Shown: positions 41,402 through 42,500 of the stretch, one piece after another | How the letters are laid out: each line of letters opens with the position of its first letter | How positions within the stretch are numbered: the first letter of the stretch is position 1 | From: Symbiodinium natans | Lineage: Eukaryota; Sar; Dinophyceae; Suessiales; Symbiodiniaceae | Assembly (NCBI GenBank): GCA_905221605.1 | Contig: CAJNDS010001757.1 | Coordinates: 630,001-672,500, forward strand | DNA length: 42,500 nucleotides | Direction of reading: 5' to 3' | Notes under the pieces: model-generated | What the model was told of the DNA's origin: nothing | What the model saw: only the letters and a program-made list of their open reading frames with translations | The model's database searches: none | Program-made: the position numbers and the translations under genes

Positions 41402-42129
41402 ACGCTCAAGATCGATTCTGACTCGGAAGCTTTGCGCGAGGCTTAACATTCTGGTGTTTAAACAGAAAACATAAACTGTTGTTGAATTGAAAGCATCAGT
41501 GTCAATCACGCAGAAGCAATTGATAGCATGAAGCTGAACTTTGCGAGAAAGTCATAATCCAGCACCTGTAAACGACTTTGTATCGGTGTGTATTTGACAC
41601 TCAGGACTGAGGACACCAAGCTACGATCTAAGCCTCGTTGCAAGGCTACCGTGTCCTGATGCAAAGACTAGGCCCGCTGATCTGATTGACGTCCACAACA
41701 GCGTCCTCAAGATCGATGCTGACTCCAAAGCTTTGCGCGATGCTTAACATTTTGATGTTAAAACAGAAAACATATAGTGTTGTTGAATTGAAAGCATCAG
41801 TGTCAATCACGCAGAAGCAATTGATAGCATGAAGTTGAACTTTGCCAGAAAGTCATAATCCAGCGTCATAATCCAGCACCTGTAAACGACTTGTGGTGGA
41901 GTTCACGCTCGTCACTCGAGACGGGTCACCTGTCATCATCAAGGAGCGACGCATTGTTTGCGATGTCACACAGCCCATCCTGTCTCTCGGCCGCTTGGTG
42001 AAGCTTGGTTGGTTTCCATGCAAAGATTATGATGGGGAGATGTGGCTTTCGCATGCTTTGCAAGGCTACCGTGTCCTGATGCAAAGACTAGGCCCGCTGA
42101 TTTGATTGACGTCCACAACAGCATCCTCA
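41402..42129. repeat. direct duplication of a retroelement remnant
   Basis: CTCAAGATCGATTCTGACTC through CCTGTAAACGACTT occurs at 41404-41577 and 41705-41892. GCAAGGCTACCGTGTCCTGA through CAACAGC occurs at 41641-41703 and 42061-42123. The first copy lacks most of the coding stretch kept in the second. Confidence 0.85.
41878..42105 (+). pseudogene. retrotransposon pol fragment, protease-like region
   Basis: The open stretch ends TGA at 42103 and reads VEFTLVTRDGSPVIIKERRI then VCDVTQPILSLGRLVKLGW. This resembles the stretch after the aspartic protease core of Ty1/copia-type polyproteins in dinoflagellates (V.D...P.LS.GRL...GW). No intact DTG site, integrase or reverse transcriptase is in the window, so it is a fragment. 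Confidence 0.55.
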
Positions 42130-42162
42130 GTGATGGCGAGTCGCTTGACCGATTTAGAATTA

Positions 42163-42210
42163 TATATATATATATATATATATACAGATAGATAGATATA
42201 TATATATAAA
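42163..42210. repeat. (AT)n and GATA microsatellite
   Basis: About 12 AT dinucleotides, then CAGATAGATAGATATATATA. Confidence 0.9.
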
Positions 42211-42500
42211 TATGGCAACTGTTACTATCTATCAGAACAGGACTAGAAACACTAGTCCACGGGCAACTACAGTGTCATGATGTGCGCGAAACAACAACAA
42301 TATATATTCATACTCCGCACGCTTCAACTAATGCAATGAGCATAGAAGCAGGTGCGGTACCGTGTCTGCCGACAGACCTGAACCAGGCGACTTCACGTCC
42401 GGTGCTTAAGTAAATACAGTCAACTCTGCTTGCGTGAAGTGCGCAACTGTAGTGCTTCCGCGACTCGCGTTCCTTGCACAGAACAGTGCAAAGCAGTTAT
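42211..42500. other. window end, no feature seen
   Basis: Unique sequence without telomere-type text. No convincing exon. Confidence 0.5.

Overview
Organism. The window looks like nuclear DNA of a dinoflagellate, most likely one with many introns. Four things suggest this. Arabidopsis-type telomere repeats (TTTAGGG/CCCTAAA) are scattered internally throughout. Short GC-rich coding blocks are bounded by AG acceptors and by GT, GC or GA donors. Many short fold-back elements have ends that coincide with splice sites (introner-like). One long intronless gene encodes a ubiquitin-like domain followed by 22-residue FNIP-type repeats, an architecture I associate with dinoflagellate genomes. All convincing coding blocks lie on the + strand, as expected of unidirectional dinoflagellate gene arrays.

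Layout. From 1 to about 28.5 kb and again from 31.1 to 38.3 kb, small exons (20-230 bases) alternate with telomere-like arrays, homopolymer runs and fold-back elements. Several exon chains keep one reading phase across these introns. The best are 14973-17415 (nine exons ending in a stop), 20327-21248 (start codon with an MGC acylation-type N terminus, to a stop), 24851-25322 (three exons to a stop), 26037-26456 (two exons to a stop), 11425-12371, 3841-4750, 6223-6792, 36029-36295 and 37419-37675. The FNIP-repeat gene fills 28582-30699. From 38.47 to 41.37 kb lies an AT-rich 9-base satellite broken by a conserved GC-rich core. From 41.38 kb to the end is a duplicated retroelement remnant with a protease-like peptide. 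Telomere-like repeats stop abruptly at about 38.33 kb.

Main result. The telomere-like arrays behave as intron filler. In five cases they lie inside introner-like fold-back elements. One family is present both with the array (24873-25067) and without it (22023-22140), which gives a filled and an empty site. On the + strand each TTTAGGG unit carries GT and AG, so an inserted array can bring its own splice signals. Variant units (TTTTAGGG, TTTTGGGG, CTTAGGG, GGGGTTAA, CCCTAAAAG, TTGAGGG, TTCAGGG, TTTAGGC) occur as locally uniform blocks, which suggests amplification in place.

Limits. Exons were called by eye from splice motifs, open frame and phase. In GC-rich DNA more than one frame is often open, so single-exon calls are tentative and multi-exon chains are stronger. 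Apart from the FNIP-repeat protein and the retroelement peptide I recognise no protein family, and I assign no functions.
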